From positions 33,910-97,909 of the forward strand of contig CAVSPO010000017.1 in the NCBI GenBank assembly GCA_963730005.1: a stretch of DNA of 64,000 nt, given 5' to 3'. The stretch comes from CAVSPO01 sp963730005 (GTDB taxonomy: Bacteria > Actinomycetota > Actinomycetes > Propionibacteriales > Propionibacteriaceae). The number at the start of each line of letters is the position of its first letter. Position 1 is the stretch's first letter. The position numbers were made by a program, and so were the translations under genes. Positions 55,231 to 63,902 of the stretch are shown piece after piece. Under the pieces are notes generated by a model. It saw only the letters and a list, made by a program, of their open reading frames with translations, was not told the origin of the DNA and searched no databases.

Positions 55231-55440
55231 TGACTCGCCGCAGCTTTGGCCACACACCCCAAACGCGCAACGGCCGCTACCAAGCCCGCTATACCGGACC
55301 AGACGCCGTCATGCACACCGCGGGCATGACGTTCGCCTCGTAGGTCCACGCCCAGGGCTGGCTCGCCAACGAGGACCGGCTGATCGCCCGCGGCGAGTGG
55401 ACCCCACCAGTTGAACGCCGAGCGGCAGCGGCTGCCAAGG
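55231..55440 (+). pseudogene. tyrosine-recombinase integrase, N-terminal remnant with stop codon
   Basis: From ATG 55231: MTRRSFGHTPQTRNGRYQAR, YTGPDAVMHTAGMTFAS, then an in-frame TAG at 55340, then VHAQGWLANEDRLIARGEWT. This is the arm-binding N-terminal domain of actinobacterial phage-type integrases (normally A-x-T-F-xTKxDAxAWL). The core-binding and catalytic domains are absent. Confidence 0.75.
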
Positions 55441-55553
55441 CCTTGGCACCCCGTCCAGCAGTTCGCGGACTGCCGGGTGCACACCAGCGGCGTCAGCCAC
55501 GATTCCCAGGTCACGTCAGTCACGCAAGGAGACCAACTCCTCACGGGTCAGCC

Positions 55554-56025
55554 TCATGGCAGGATCTCCCCCGTCATCCGGTCAGCCAGCAGACCGTTGA
55601 TGAGCGCCAGCGAGGGCCTGTCCGTGGCCGAGCGGGTCGTGCTGGTCGCATCCCGGACGTCCTCGTCGAACAGGGCGCACCGAGCTCCTCGTGCCGCGGC
55701 GGAGCGGTAGCGGATCACCCGCGCAGCCCCGGGCGGTTCCTTGTGGCCGTCCTCGCACGTCCCCCGCGTCCGGGACTGCATACGGGTGAAGAACTGGGGC
55801 AACCCGTATCGGTGCCGGTCCTCCAGCCATTCGGTGGTCACGGAAACTCCTGCACGCCGACGTTGATCGGCGAGGCAGCCGATCTCGTGGACCAGGTGCG
55901 GATGCCGTGGCCAACAATCCAGGATGAGGCTGCTGCCCTCCCGGATGGGTTGCGTGTTGATCCATTCGACGACCGCGTCCAGTCATTCCCAGACCTCACG
56001 GCGCAGATCGGCGTCGCGGAAGGTG
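55554..56025 (-). pseudogene. remnant of a conserved transfer-module gene, internal stop
   Basis: Frame reads FRDADLRREVWE, stop (TGA at the place of an expected TGG), then LDAVVEWINTQPIREGSSLI, HPHLVHEIGCLADQRRRAGV, TEWLEDRHRYGLPQFFTRMQ and ends MTGEILP. It follows the coupling-protein copy in the operon order I would expect for actinobacterial conjugative elements. A further start (MRLTREELVSLRD) overlaps its end and stops after 13 codons. No function known to me. Confidence 0.5.
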
Positions 56026-57032
56026 GGTCACATCCCAAGGCCTGAGGGCGGGTCTGCTGGCGCTTCAAGGCCTTGCCGCGGCGCCCGTCAAGGCAACGGG
56101 TGAGTGCGGCGATGACCGGTTTGCCGTTCTTGGCGACCACCAGTGCGGTCTTCTCCCGCAGTTCGCGCACTTCTTCGGGGCAGAGCACCGGGACGTCCTC
56201 GACGCTGAAGGTGCGTCCGGTCGCGCGTCCGGTCTGGTAGCTGACCCGCGACACCCGGACGGTGCCCAGCAGGTCGGAGACCTCCTTGTTGAACGACGCA
56301 TCCTTCGATCCGCCGAAGATCACCGCCACGTTGCGTCGGCGATGACCCGCAGCGGCGGCGGATGTCTTCCTGGAAGGACAACGACATGGCTTGTTGCACG
56401 GTGGTGAGCGTGCTCCCGGCGGTCCGGTCGTCCCCGTTGAGGGCGCCGTGCGGCAGCCCGTGCCAGAACCTCGCCGCAAGTGGGTGTTCCCGAAGGATCT
56501 CCCCCGGTGTGGTCGCGGCGTGCGGGTTGGCGATCCACCGCAGCACGTAGTCGAGTGTCCGGCCGGTCAACGCGGCCGCAGGGAAGTAGGACTGGAGCAC
56601 CTTCGCCGCCTCGGACGCGTAGAACCGCGCCGCGGCGTCGCCATGGCCACCCGCCATCACCCCCTTTACGGTGCCAGCCGTGAACGCCTTCGCCCTGCGC
56701 TCGGCAAGTATCGGGTCCACACAACCGTCGATCGGATCCCAAACCAGCTGAGGCAACCCCGGCGCCAACCCGAAAGGGTCGAGTACAGCCACCGGACCGT
56801 GCTGGGAGCGTGCGGTGATGCTCAACGGCAGATCGTCGGTCTTCGTCAACGTGACCAGCGCCGCGCCGGGTACGGGCAGCAGAACAGGCGTCAGCAGGTC
56901 CAGCGTCTTGCCCGAACCCTGCGGGCCGATCACCCCGGCGGTGCGATCCCACGGACACCACAACTCCCCAGCCTTCGGATGACGGGCCTTGCCGATCCGC
57001 CACCCGACCTGGGTGGGGTCGAACCCGGTCAC
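56020..57032 (-). pseudogene. second VirD4/TraG-type coupling protein copy, internally deleted
   Basis: GTG 57032 (VTGFDPTQVGWRIGKARHPK) with Walker A GPQGSGKT, closely similar to the copy at the window's left end over about 220 residues. At about 56350 it jumps from SFQEDIRRRC straight to VAVIFGGSKDASFNKEVSDL and TGRTFSVEDVPVLCPEEVRE, the C-terminal domain, so the segment with Walker B is missing. Frame also changes there. Non-functional, but it preserves the C-terminal sequence that the left copy loses at the window edge. Confidence 0.85.
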
Positions 57033-57094
57033 GACGACACCTTTCGCACATCGCAGGAACGTTCGCCGTACAGGCCGGGACGCACGATCCGACG

Positions 57095-57496
57095 CTACCG
57101 ACGCAGCCGTGAGCGGCCCAGCAGGCGCTCGGCCTCGCTGGCGCTGGCCATCCCCTTGGGCGCCGCGGGACCCCACCGGGCGGCAGCCTCGTTGCCGGCC
57201 CAGGCCATCAGGACGAGCAGGACCAGTTCGGTGCCGATGATCGACCCGGCCAACAGAGCAGGTGATATTTCATTGGCTGAGCGGGCCAGCCCCGCGCTGG
57301 CGTCCCCGGCCAGAAGACCACCGAGGGACGTGAACAACTCGGCAGGAACCGGCCACGAGAAGCCGTGACCACTGACCAGGAAGGCGATCGACCGACCGAG
57401 GTGGACGTCGAGGGCGAACACCACCCCGCAGGCCACAGCCACGCCCACCGAGATCTCCCACGTGAACGGGTACGGGTTGTCATGGGTACGCGCCAT
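57095..57496 (-). CDS. membrane protein, paralogue of the gene at 966-1445
   Basis: 133 residues, three helices, intact. Shares PYPFTWE, VHLGRSIAFLVSG, GDASAGLA and RWGPAAPKGMASASEAERLL with the left copy and has the same position upstream of the coupling protein. Part of the decayed second transfer module. Confidence 0.75.
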   Translation of the reverse strand: MARTHDNPYPFTWEISVGVAVACGVVFALDVHLGRSIAFLVSGHGFSWPVPAELFTSLGGLLAGDASAGLARSANEISPALLAGSIIGTELVLLVLMAWAGNEAAARWGPAAPKGMASASEAERLLGRSRLRR

Positions 57497-57666
57497 CGCG
57501 GGATCCTGCAGAAGGTCTCACCCATCCCAAGGCGCAGGGGACGGCTTCATGGACAATCTGGGAGTCAGGCCGATCGCCGACGCTTATGCCCTGTGCTACT
57601 GCGTTAAGGTCCGGAGGTCCGAAGCACCTCGCTCGATGGCGCGTTCTCGACAGCTGGACTTCCGGG

Positions 57667-58083
57667 GTGGGCCACAACGTTGAACTCGACTACGCACTTC
57701 TGGGGGAGTGGGCGCGAGTGAACGCCATCGGCACCCTGACGGTGATTGATGGCAGCTTTCTTCGTGTCAACGCGCCAATCGGGGCAGTCGTACCGATCGC
57801 GGTGGCCGGGCGGATTCGTTTTCTCGAAGAGCCGTACGAGGCGAATGTGGGGGTCCAATTCGAGCTCCCCCAAGGGCTGACTCTCTCCTTTGAGATTCTC
57901 GCCACCGCTGTGGAGGCGACGTCCTACGGCGAGGGCCGCCGACACGTTCTGTTCGCTTTGAACACTCAGCTGCCGGTCCTCTCCGCGGGACGCTGCAAAG
58001 TCGGCGTCTTCCTCGATGGTGTCTTGGCACGCGAACTCTGCTTCTCGATGGAACCTCCCACCATCATCGAACCAGAATCATGA
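57667..58083 (+). CDS. DUF6941-like beta-sandwich protein
   Basis: About 138 residues from GTG 57667. Starts VELDYALLGEWARVNAIGTL, TVIDGSFLRVN and continues with alternating strands (PIAVAGRIRFLEEPYEANVG). This opening is characteristic of a conserved actinobacterial family of unknown function. It overlaps the DUF4258 gene by four bases, suggesting the three genes act together. Confidence 0.65.
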   Translation: MGHNVELDYALLGEWARVNAIGTLTVIDGSFLRVNAPIGAVVPIAVAGRIRFLEEPYEANVGVQFELPQGLTLSFEILATAVEATSYGEGRRHVLFALNTQLPVLSAGRCKVGVFLDGVLARELCFSMEPPTIIEPES

Positions 58084-58316
58084 CTCCGAGCTACCGGCTC
58101 TCGCGACACGCTCAACAACGTATGCTGGAACGACACGTCGTGGAATCCAACGCTGAGGAAGTCCTCGCGTCGCCGGACAGCGCGCAGCATGATCCCAATC
58201 AACGTAGCTACCGTCTAGAGAAGCGGCTGGCTCAGGGCGTACTCAAGGTTTGGGTAGTCCAGCCGTGGCCGCCGGTGGGTACAGTTCAAGTCAAGTCAGT
58301 CGCCTGGAAGGATTGA
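58080..58316 (+). CDS. DUF4258 family protein (toxin-like)
   Basis: 78 residues: YRLSRHAQQRMLERHVVESN with the H-A-x2-R-M-x2-R pattern of DUF4258, then KVWVVQPWPPVGTVQVKSVA. The fold resembles RelE/HigB-like RNases and often pairs with DUF2283 proteins, which follows here. A toxin-antitoxin type pair is inferred. Confidence 0.75.
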   Translation: MTPSYRLSRHAQQRMLERHVVESNAEEVLASPDSAQHDPNQRSYRLEKRLAQGVLKVWVVQPWPPVGTVQVKSVAWKD

Positions 58317-58326
58317 GGAGGTCCCG

Positions 58327-58641
58327 ATGAACCCGACACTCACTGTCGATGTCACCGCTGACGTCGCCTACCTCCGTTTGGACGAAGGCGAAGTTGCCCG
58401 CACCTGCGAGGCTTCCCCGAGCGTCTACGTCGACCTCGACAAGTTCGACGTAGTGGTTGGCGTAGAGGTTCTAGCCTTGGACGCTCTGATCCCATATTCT
58501 GAGTTGGCCACCAAGTTCCACGTTCGTCAGGAGCACTTGAAGTTCCTCGAACAGATTCGTCCCACTGTGACGAGCTTCGTAACGAGACAGCCCGGCTCGG
58601 AACAGCTGAGCAAGGGCGCTCGCAACGGTGTGCCTGCGTGA
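58327..58641 (+). CDS. DUF2283 family protein (antitoxin-like)
   Basis: 104 residues: LTVDVTADVAYLRLDEGEVA, SVYVDLDKFDVVVGVEVLAL is the DUF2283 signature (YDxxADxxYLxL, D..G.vvGiEvl). A C-terminal extension of about 40 residues follows. GAGGAGG ribosome site before ATG 58327. Partner of the DUF4258 gene. Confidence 0.8.
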   Translation: MNPTLTVDVTADVAYLRLDEGEVARTCEASPSVYVDLDKFDVVVGVEVLALDALIPYSELATKFHVRQEHLKFLEQIRPTVTSFVTRQPGSEQLSKGARNGVPA

Positions 58642-58671
58642 GACACCTGAGCTCTTCGTAGACCTTGAGTT

Positions 58672-59060
58672 GTGGAATAGCCAAATCCTGTGGATCGGCG
58701 TGTCAGGCGGCGTTCGGTTGGGCGTTCGATTGGTCGGGCCGTTCGACTTGTTTCCCGTTGGTGAAGGCGGACGAGGGCGCCCCGGTGGGGTGCATTGATC
58801 ATGCGCCACCGGGCTTGGGCAGACTCGATCAGCTTGAATGCCAAGGCGATGCCGGCGGCGCGGGAGCCGAGGCCTTTGGTGACGCGTTGACGCAGCCTGA
58901 CGTTGGCGAACGTTGACTCGATCGAGTTCGCGGTGCGTAGGTGGACCCAGTTCTCGGCGGCGCAGTCGTAGAACGCGAGGAGTACGTCGAGACCGTCGGT
59001 GATCTTCGCGATGGCTTCTGGCCATTTGTCGCCTTACCCGGCGGCGAACGCTTCCGGTTC
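58672..59060 (-). mobile_element. IS256-family remnant (transposase C-terminus plus one end)
   Basis: Minus-strand text DGLDVLLAFYDCAAENWVHL, RTANSIESTFANVRLRQRVT, KGLGSRAAGIALAFKLIESA is the last fifth of a mutator-type transposase with the catalytic Glu. A one-base shift near 58770 leads to the natural end. The terminal repeat GTGGAATAGCCAAATCC then TGTGGATC begins at 58672. Related to, but distinct from, the 39.5-42.0 kb element. Confidence 0.85.
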
Positions 59061-59070
59061 GAACAGCAGG

Positions 59071-59404
59071 TCATCGATGACCGCCAGCACCGTGTGGGGG
59101 TGGCTGGTCACCGTCCCACCGACGGGCGAGCCAGCGCCTGGCGTCATCGGCCTGCCCCAGCAAATCCTCAACAATCAACGGGATATCCCGCAGCGGGGCA
59201 CCAGTCGGGTCAGGCGCCAACGCTTCCAACCCTGTTCCTGAAGTCGGCGTGGGACTCGTAGATGTTGTCTCTGGAAATGCTGTTCTTGTGACCGCACTCA
59301 TCACACTTCCACGTGTAGCGGTGGTCATCGAAACCAAACTGGCCATTGAGGTGCCCTCCACATCGGTCGCACCACCAATCGACGTCAGGGAAACGCTCGC
59401 TCAT
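59071..59404 (-). CDS. zinc-ribbon protein, one frameshift, truncated by IS256 remnant
   Basis: ATG 59404: MSERFPDVDWWCDRCGGHLN, then YTWKCDECGHKNSISRDNIY, two CxxC pairs forming a zinc ribbon. A shift near 59225 leads to LEALAPDPTGAPLRDIPLIV and DDARRWLARRWD. The 3' end abuts the IS remnant. It overlaps the membrane-protein gene by four bases. Confidence 0.6.
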
Positions 59405-59736
59405 CGCGCCTCCCCAACACCTGAGTCTCCTGAGCGCTCCTCGACGCCCCCGTTGGCATCATCTGAGTCTTCCGGCTCGAGCGCGGCTCTCAACTGTTCC
59501 TTCGATACCGCGGCGGCGTCAGCACGCGCCTCGTACGTAGACCACAGCCACCGCCCACCGAAGTAGGCGCCGCCTGCCGCCAACGTGACCAGTGCACCGA
59601 TCCCGGCGCCCTTACCCAGTAGCCCTGGGGCGGCCCTCGCAACGGCAGCGGACTCGATCGTCCGGATCAGGTTCTCCACGCCGCCCACGCGGGCTGCAGC
59701 GGTCACGATCTCTTGGTACGGGCCGAGGTTGCTCAT
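59401..59736 (-). CDS. small single-helix membrane protein
   Basis: 111 residues: amphipathic N-terminus, one hydrophobic segment (GIGALVTLAAGGAYFGGRWL) and an acidic cytoplasmic-type tail (EPEDSDDANGGVEE). In an operon with two zinc-ribbon proteins. No family recognised. Confidence 0.55.
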   Translation of the reverse strand: MSNLGPYQEIVTAAARVGGVENLIRTIESAAVARAAPGLLGKGAGIGALVTLAAGGAYFGGRWLWSTYEARADAAAVSKEQLRAALEPEDSDDANGGVEERSGDSGVGEAR

Positions 59737-59743
59737 GCTCTCG

Positions 59744-59848
59744 TTACTTCTTCACGATCGTGGCGCATGCCGTGCACCTGAGTTGGTTGGTCGTGTACGG
59801 CTGCAGCGTGTACTTGCCGCACGATGGGCACTTGTTTCCCTTGGCCAT
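59744..59848 (-). CDS. 34-residue zinc-ribbon protein
   Basis: ATG 59848: MAKGNKCPSCGKYTLQPYTT, then LRCTACATIVKK. Two CxxC pairs 17 residues apart make a minimal zinc ribbon. A GAGGGGG stretch lies upstream. Seven bases before the membrane-protein gene, so likely its operon partner. Confidence 0.6.
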   Translation of the reverse strand: MAKGNKCPSCGKYTLQPYTTNQLRCTACATIVKK

Positions 59849-60091
59849 GTCTTCAAACCCCCTCTGCCCGAGACGATCCCGGTATGTCGAGGCTACCGGT
59901 TCGCAGCCCATGGGGCAATCATTGATTACTTCCCCCCTTGTCAAGAGCCATATTTGGCATCAATGCTTCTGGAAATCATAATGACAAGGTGTGACGCCGG
60001 GTCGCGGGTGCAGATTTGGCGAGTGCTTCCGACGACGGAAGACGGCGCCGACGACGGCCACGACCCCACAAGCGCCCACGGCGTTGGGTCC

Positions 60092-60481
60092 CGTGAAGAC
60101 TCGGCGGCGTCCGGTGCTCATCATCGCGTCCGTGGCCGCCCTCCTGCTGTCGGCGCTGAGCGGCGTGTGGCTGCCTCCGCGCTCGATCTGCCGGAGTACG
60201 GGCATGTCAAGGCGCTCAAGGTCGCGACCCGTGGGGCATTTCTCCTCACGTTCGCAGGCGACAGCACATCACCGCGGTTCCACGACGCCCACGGGATCAC
60301 AGACCCCAAGATGCTCACCGACCCGACGAACCTGAAGGACGTCGAGTGTTCTCCCGCCGGATCGTGGCTGGAACGTTGCCTCCACACTGCGGGCCGACGT
60401 GCTGCCGTTGCAGGCCTCGCCATGGCCGCGTGGGACGCCGGAGGGAACTTGACGGGGCTCGTGCACCACGCCGATCAATGA
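60092..60481 (+). CDS. membrane-anchored small protein, one frameshift
   Basis: GTG 60092: VKTRRRPVLIIASVAALLLS, ALSGVW is a signal/anchor. After a shift near 60175 the text is LDLPEYGHVKALKVATRGAF, LLTFAGDSTSPRFHDAHG and on to TGLVHHADQ. No known domain. Overlaps the IS21 fragment end. Confidence 0.45.
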   Translation, partial: REDSAASGAHHRVRGRPPAVGAERRVAASALDLPEYGHVKALKVATRGAFLLTFAGDSTSPRFHDAHGITDPKMLTDPTNLKDVECSPAGSWLERCLHTAGRRAAVAGLAMAAWDAGGNLTGLVHHADQ

Positions 60482-60775
60482 CCTTTCCAGTCTGCGTCGT
60501 GCGTGTCGGTCAACAAGCCACGCACCCTCGCCTCGACCGTCACGAACGATATCTCACCAGGCGTCCGCTCGTACTTCGCTGGCTCTTCCGACCTCACCGC
60601 CTTGATCACCGTCGTCCGCAGGATCCCCAACCGCGCAGCGATCCGCGCATGCGGAACCCCCTCCCCGGCCAGTCTCCTGATCAGTGCCCAAACCTCTAAC
60701 ATGATCACCCTTCCGATGCTGTCGGGTGTTCGCTTTTCACCGGCGAAACTGTTCAGTTTTCGAGCAGCTTCGACA
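60475..60775 (-). mobile_element. IS21-family remnant: left end and IstA N-terminus
   Basis: The minus-strand end TGTCGAAG at 60775 is followed by two direct repeats, GAAAACTGAACA and GAAAAGCGAACA, the IstA-binding repeats of IS21 elements. The IstA start follows at 60702: MLEVWALIRRLAGEGVPHAR, IAARLGILRTTVIKAVRSEE (HTH), KYERTPGEISFVTVEARVRG, then truncation. Inactive. Confidence 0.85.
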
Positions 60776-61071
60776 AAATACCCGCAAGCCGCCGTGCCCC
60801 CGATGTCTCGTTGAGAAGAGGAGCTACTCCCAAAGCCCAATCCGCTGGGGCACTACTCGACGCGCTCGAGCATGTCGCTGATGGGTTTCAGGCTGGACGC
60901 ATAGCTGTAACCCGAAGTTGAACCCTCAAGTCGGATGGCTACACGCCCGTTGCCAAGGCACCTGCTACTCTCGTCGATCCTTTTTCCCATGACCGACGAA
61001 ACCCCTGCACCGTGACTTGGCGCGGTTAGTTCGTCGCGTTCGCGGCCACAAGGACCCCGCCCGTCCCTCGT

Positions 61072-63276
61072 TCACGGGCGCATGTCATCGTGCAATCGGA
61101 TGCTCGCGAGTTCGATCCTGCCATCGTTGAGGTGCCAGTAGTGCAATCGCCGCGCAGACGGTGTCTGCACCTGCAGCGAGACCCGCCAACAGGTGGCGCC
61201 ATCTTCGCGTGAGCGGGGCGGATCGTCGCCGCCCATCCCGGTGCGCAACTGGTGGGCCTCCCGCCCGGCCAACTCATAGACGCGGCCGGTAAGAACCTCG
61301 ACGATCACCTCAACGACTTTGGCCCGCGAAACACCTTCAACATCGGCCCACGATGCGAAGAAGTTGGGTCCAACTGTCCACGCCGCCAGCGGAAGGTCAT
61401 CCTTCTGTTCGGCGGGAACGCGTCGCGCCCAAGCGAGGTCGATCTCGAACGACAATTGCCGGATCGGGTCGCTGAACAGGACGCCGTCGTTGACGGCGCG
61501 TCCCAGTTCGCTCTCCGCGGCGTTGAGGCGCACCTGCAGGCTCTCGCTGCGTCGGCTCTCCTTCCGTGCCGCTGTGCGAAGCAACGTCAGTTCCCTCTTG
61601 GTCTGACGGTTGGTTTCCCGCTCCCGCTGGAGGTCTTGCAACAGGGCGTCGCGTTCGATCGTGAGGGAATACAGCGTCTCGTCCTCTGCCTGCAGGCTCG
61701 CACCGCTCGAGGCGACAGCGGTGCGGCAGGTGGCGACGGAAGGCGACGGGCTCGACGGCAGCGGAAGAACCACGGTGGGTGGCTCGATGACAACGTCCAC
61801 CAGTGCGTCGTCGTCCTCAGCCAAGGGCAGCAACCACGCCGGACCCCCCGTCAGGATGCTGGGTGCTGCGACAGGGATGTCGTCCGGACTGACGTCGACT
61901 AGCGACAGCCGCCAGTCTTCGGGCGACGCACCCCGGGCCAATACCCGGGTGACGAGCACTTCGTCTTGGCTGATGAGCGCACGCAGGTCAATCTGCCGAG
62001 ACGTGGCCACCACCCCGTCGGGTTCGATGCTGACCGGAAAGTCAGGAAAGAGCTCAACAACGCACAGAGCCCGCTCAACCGACCTTGTCTGCGCGAGAAC
62101 AACGCTGCCCACTCGATATCCAGCAAGGGCTTCTAGTGCAGGCACCCGCATAGGCGAGACATCGATGCGACGGCTGTCCAGGTCGAGTGTCCCGGCAACA
62201 GTCATGCCCTTGGTAAGGACACGGTCTTCGTCAACTCCCGGAGCGACAAGGTCGGTCCACACCGAGCCGATCCCGGACGACCCACTGGTAAGCGTGACAA
62301 GCCCGCGGTGTGCCATCATCCCCAGGACCGTTCCCTGCACTGCCACCGACCGCTGCACGGGCGTCCCGAAGGATCCGCCCACCGGCACCGTCCGCATCAC
62401 ATCGATGGTGAGTTGCTCAATCGCAGCCTGCCCATCACTGGGCCCATAGAGGAAGCGCAGCGGCGACGAATACGGGTTCTGGGTCCACTCGGCTCCGGGC
62501 GGGTACACCCGCGCCGCGCCACCGTAGACGTCGCACAGTTCCGGCAGTTGCTTGCTGAACGCCCAACTAATCGGCCCAGTGGGCATCTCCCCCAGTTGGG
62601 CCAACCCCTGGAGGTTCTCAGAGAGGCCGGCCATGTCAAGGTAGGGGGCGGGCTGTCCAGCGGCCGCCGTCACCAGGACGACCGGCTGAGTCCGCCTCGG
62701 ATCCACGAGGTGGCGTGCCAGGTCCTCGGCCTCCGCGACCGACTCCACCCGAAATACGCCAGAGATGCCCGGAGACATCCTGACCGAGGCAGCAGACTCC
62801 GCGTCGTACGGCAGCCCCGACTGCGGTTTCGAAGTCAGGGTGTCTACGTCGCGCACGAGCAATTCGAGTATCCTGGCGCGGTGCTCGGGCGTGTCGCCCA
62901 TGCGTAGCGGGGACAGTCGAACATCCTTCGTCCAGGCGTCTCCGGGTGGATACACCCTGCAGGCGCCATTGAAAGCGCTCAGCCGTGAGCCACCCAGCCG
63001 GTCGGTCAAGGTGTTCGTCAGGTTGTGCGAAAGAACGACGATGTCAGCCCTGCCCTGCACCCGCGCCGCCAACTCCGCGACAGGGACATAGGGCTGACGT
63101 TGGCCGACGTCGATCGTGACGAGAGCCAGTGGTCTGGAGCGATCTGGGTCGAGGATGCGCTCCGCGAGATGAACGGTGGCAGGGCGGTCGTCGACCCACT
63201 GCACCGACGTGTTGACCGGCGCATCAGCCGGAACGTGCGTCTTCTTACGCTTCTGCCTCGCCACCCATCCCCCCAA
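61072..63276 (-). CDS. 734-residue protein with internal duplication and coiled coil, unrecognised
   Basis: Frame intact; ATG 63276, GTG 63264 also possible. The N-terminal half contains two tandem copies of a domain of about 150 residues: VHLAERILDPDRSRPLALVT, ACRVYPPGDAWTKD, SPLR in the first, and DLARHLVDPRRTQPVVLVTA, AARVYPPGAEWTQN, SPLR in the second. A beta-rich middle follows (GSVWTDLVAPGVDEDRVLTK, TLDLDSRRIDVSPMR), then a coiled coil near 560-620 (DLQRERETNRQTKRELTLLR) and a C-terminal domain (WARRVPAEQKDDLPLAAWTV). No enzyme motif, signal peptide or membrane segment. Cytoplasmic, stand-alone. Function unknown; the duplicated VYPPG domain may bind a nucleotide or protein partner. Confidence 0.75.
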   Translation of the reverse strand: MGGWVARQKRKKTHVPADAPVNTSVQWVDDRPATVHLAERILDPDRSRPLALVTIDVGQRQPYVPVAELAARVQGRADIVVLSHNLTNTLTDRLGGSRLSAFNGACRVYPPGDAWTKDVRLSPLRMGDTPEHRARILELLVRDVDTLTSKPQSGLPYDAESAASVRMSPGISGVFRVESVAEAEDLARHLVDPRRTQPVVLVTAAAGQPAPYLDMAGLSENLQGLAQLGEMPTGPISWAFSKQLPELCDVYGGAARVYPPGAEWTQNPYSSPLRFLYGPSDGQAAIEQLTIDVMRTVPVGGSFGTPVQRSVAVQGTVLGMMAHRGLVTLTSGSSGIGSVWTDLVAPGVDEDRVLTKGMTVAGTLDLDSRRIDVSPMRVPALEALAGYRVGSVVLAQTRSVERALCVVELFPDFPVSIEPDGVVATSRQIDLRALISQDEVLVTRVLARGASPEDWRLSLVDVSPDDIPVAAPSILTGGPAWLLPLAEDDDALVDVVIEPPTVVLPLPSSPSPSVATCRTAVASSGASLQAEDETLYSLTIERDALLQDLQRERETNRQTKRELTLLRTAARKESRRSESLQVRLNAAESELGRAVNDGVLFSDPIRQLSFEIDLAWARRVPAEQKDDLPLAAWTVGPNFFASWADVEGVSRAKVVEVIVEVLTGRVYELAGREAHQLRTGMGGDDPPRSREDGATCWRVSLQVQTPSARRLHYWHLNDGRIELASIRLHDDMRP

Positions 63277-63596
63277 CTCGCTTGCCTGTCACCCTACCAA
63301 GACCGAGCGCGCTGTCCGCGGCAGCAGATATCAGCATCCAGGCATGAACCTGACAAGCTGTCTATGTCGGGGACACGGCGACGCGGAGCGACCGGTTCCA
63401 GTCTCGGGATCGAACTGGTTGGTCACGAAGGTGGCAGATGCGCGGCCTCCCACCGATACGCCGAGGTGTAACTCCTCCGTTTCGCCCCGATGAGGGCCAT
63501 CCTTCCTCGCCAGCCCTCATCACAAGGACCGGCCCATCAGGATGTCCACCGACAACGGGTCAACCCCAGATCGGACGTGAAAGGAACGGCGATGCT
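63277..63596. other. intergenic gap
   Basis: About 320 bases, no supported gene. Promoter of the 734-residue protein should lie in the first part. Confidence 0.3.
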
Positions 63597-63902
63597 TCAG
63601 GAGTTGCGGTCGCGATCTTCGCGGGGAGGGTGACTGTGTGGTGTTCGCGCCCGAGCGCGCGAGGCTCCGGGAGGAGCCCTGGATCTGGCGAGTTCGACTA
63701 AGTGGCGTCCGCGGAACTCGGCGAACTTGGCAGGGTCGTGTCCGAACCACTCACGCAGGCCAGCGCTTGGCGCGATCCCCTTCATCCAGCGGTCAACGGC
63801 GGCGTCCTCCTTGGACATGCCGCGCGGCCAGATCCGGTCAACGAGTACGCGATACCCGCCTTCAGGTAGCGCTGGATCATAGATTCGTTTGATCGCAAAC
63901 AT
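63597..63902 (-). CDS. DUF488 family protein, C-terminus altered
   Basis: ATG 63902: MFAIKRIYDPALPEGGYRVL, VDRIWPRGMSKEDAAVDRWM, KGIAPSAGLREWFGHDPAKF AEF is the DUF488 signature (YRVLVDRxWPRG, LRxWFGHDPxxF). The usual C-terminal part (a TLxFAARDxEHN motif) is not found; the frame ends in arginine/proline-rich text, so a frameshift near 63680 is likely. Confidence 0.75.
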   Translation of the reverse strand: MFAIKRIYDPALPEGGYRVLVDRIWPRGMSKEDAAVDRWMKGIAPSAGLREWFGHDPAKFAEFRGRHLVELARSRAPPGASRARARTPHSHPPREDRDRNS

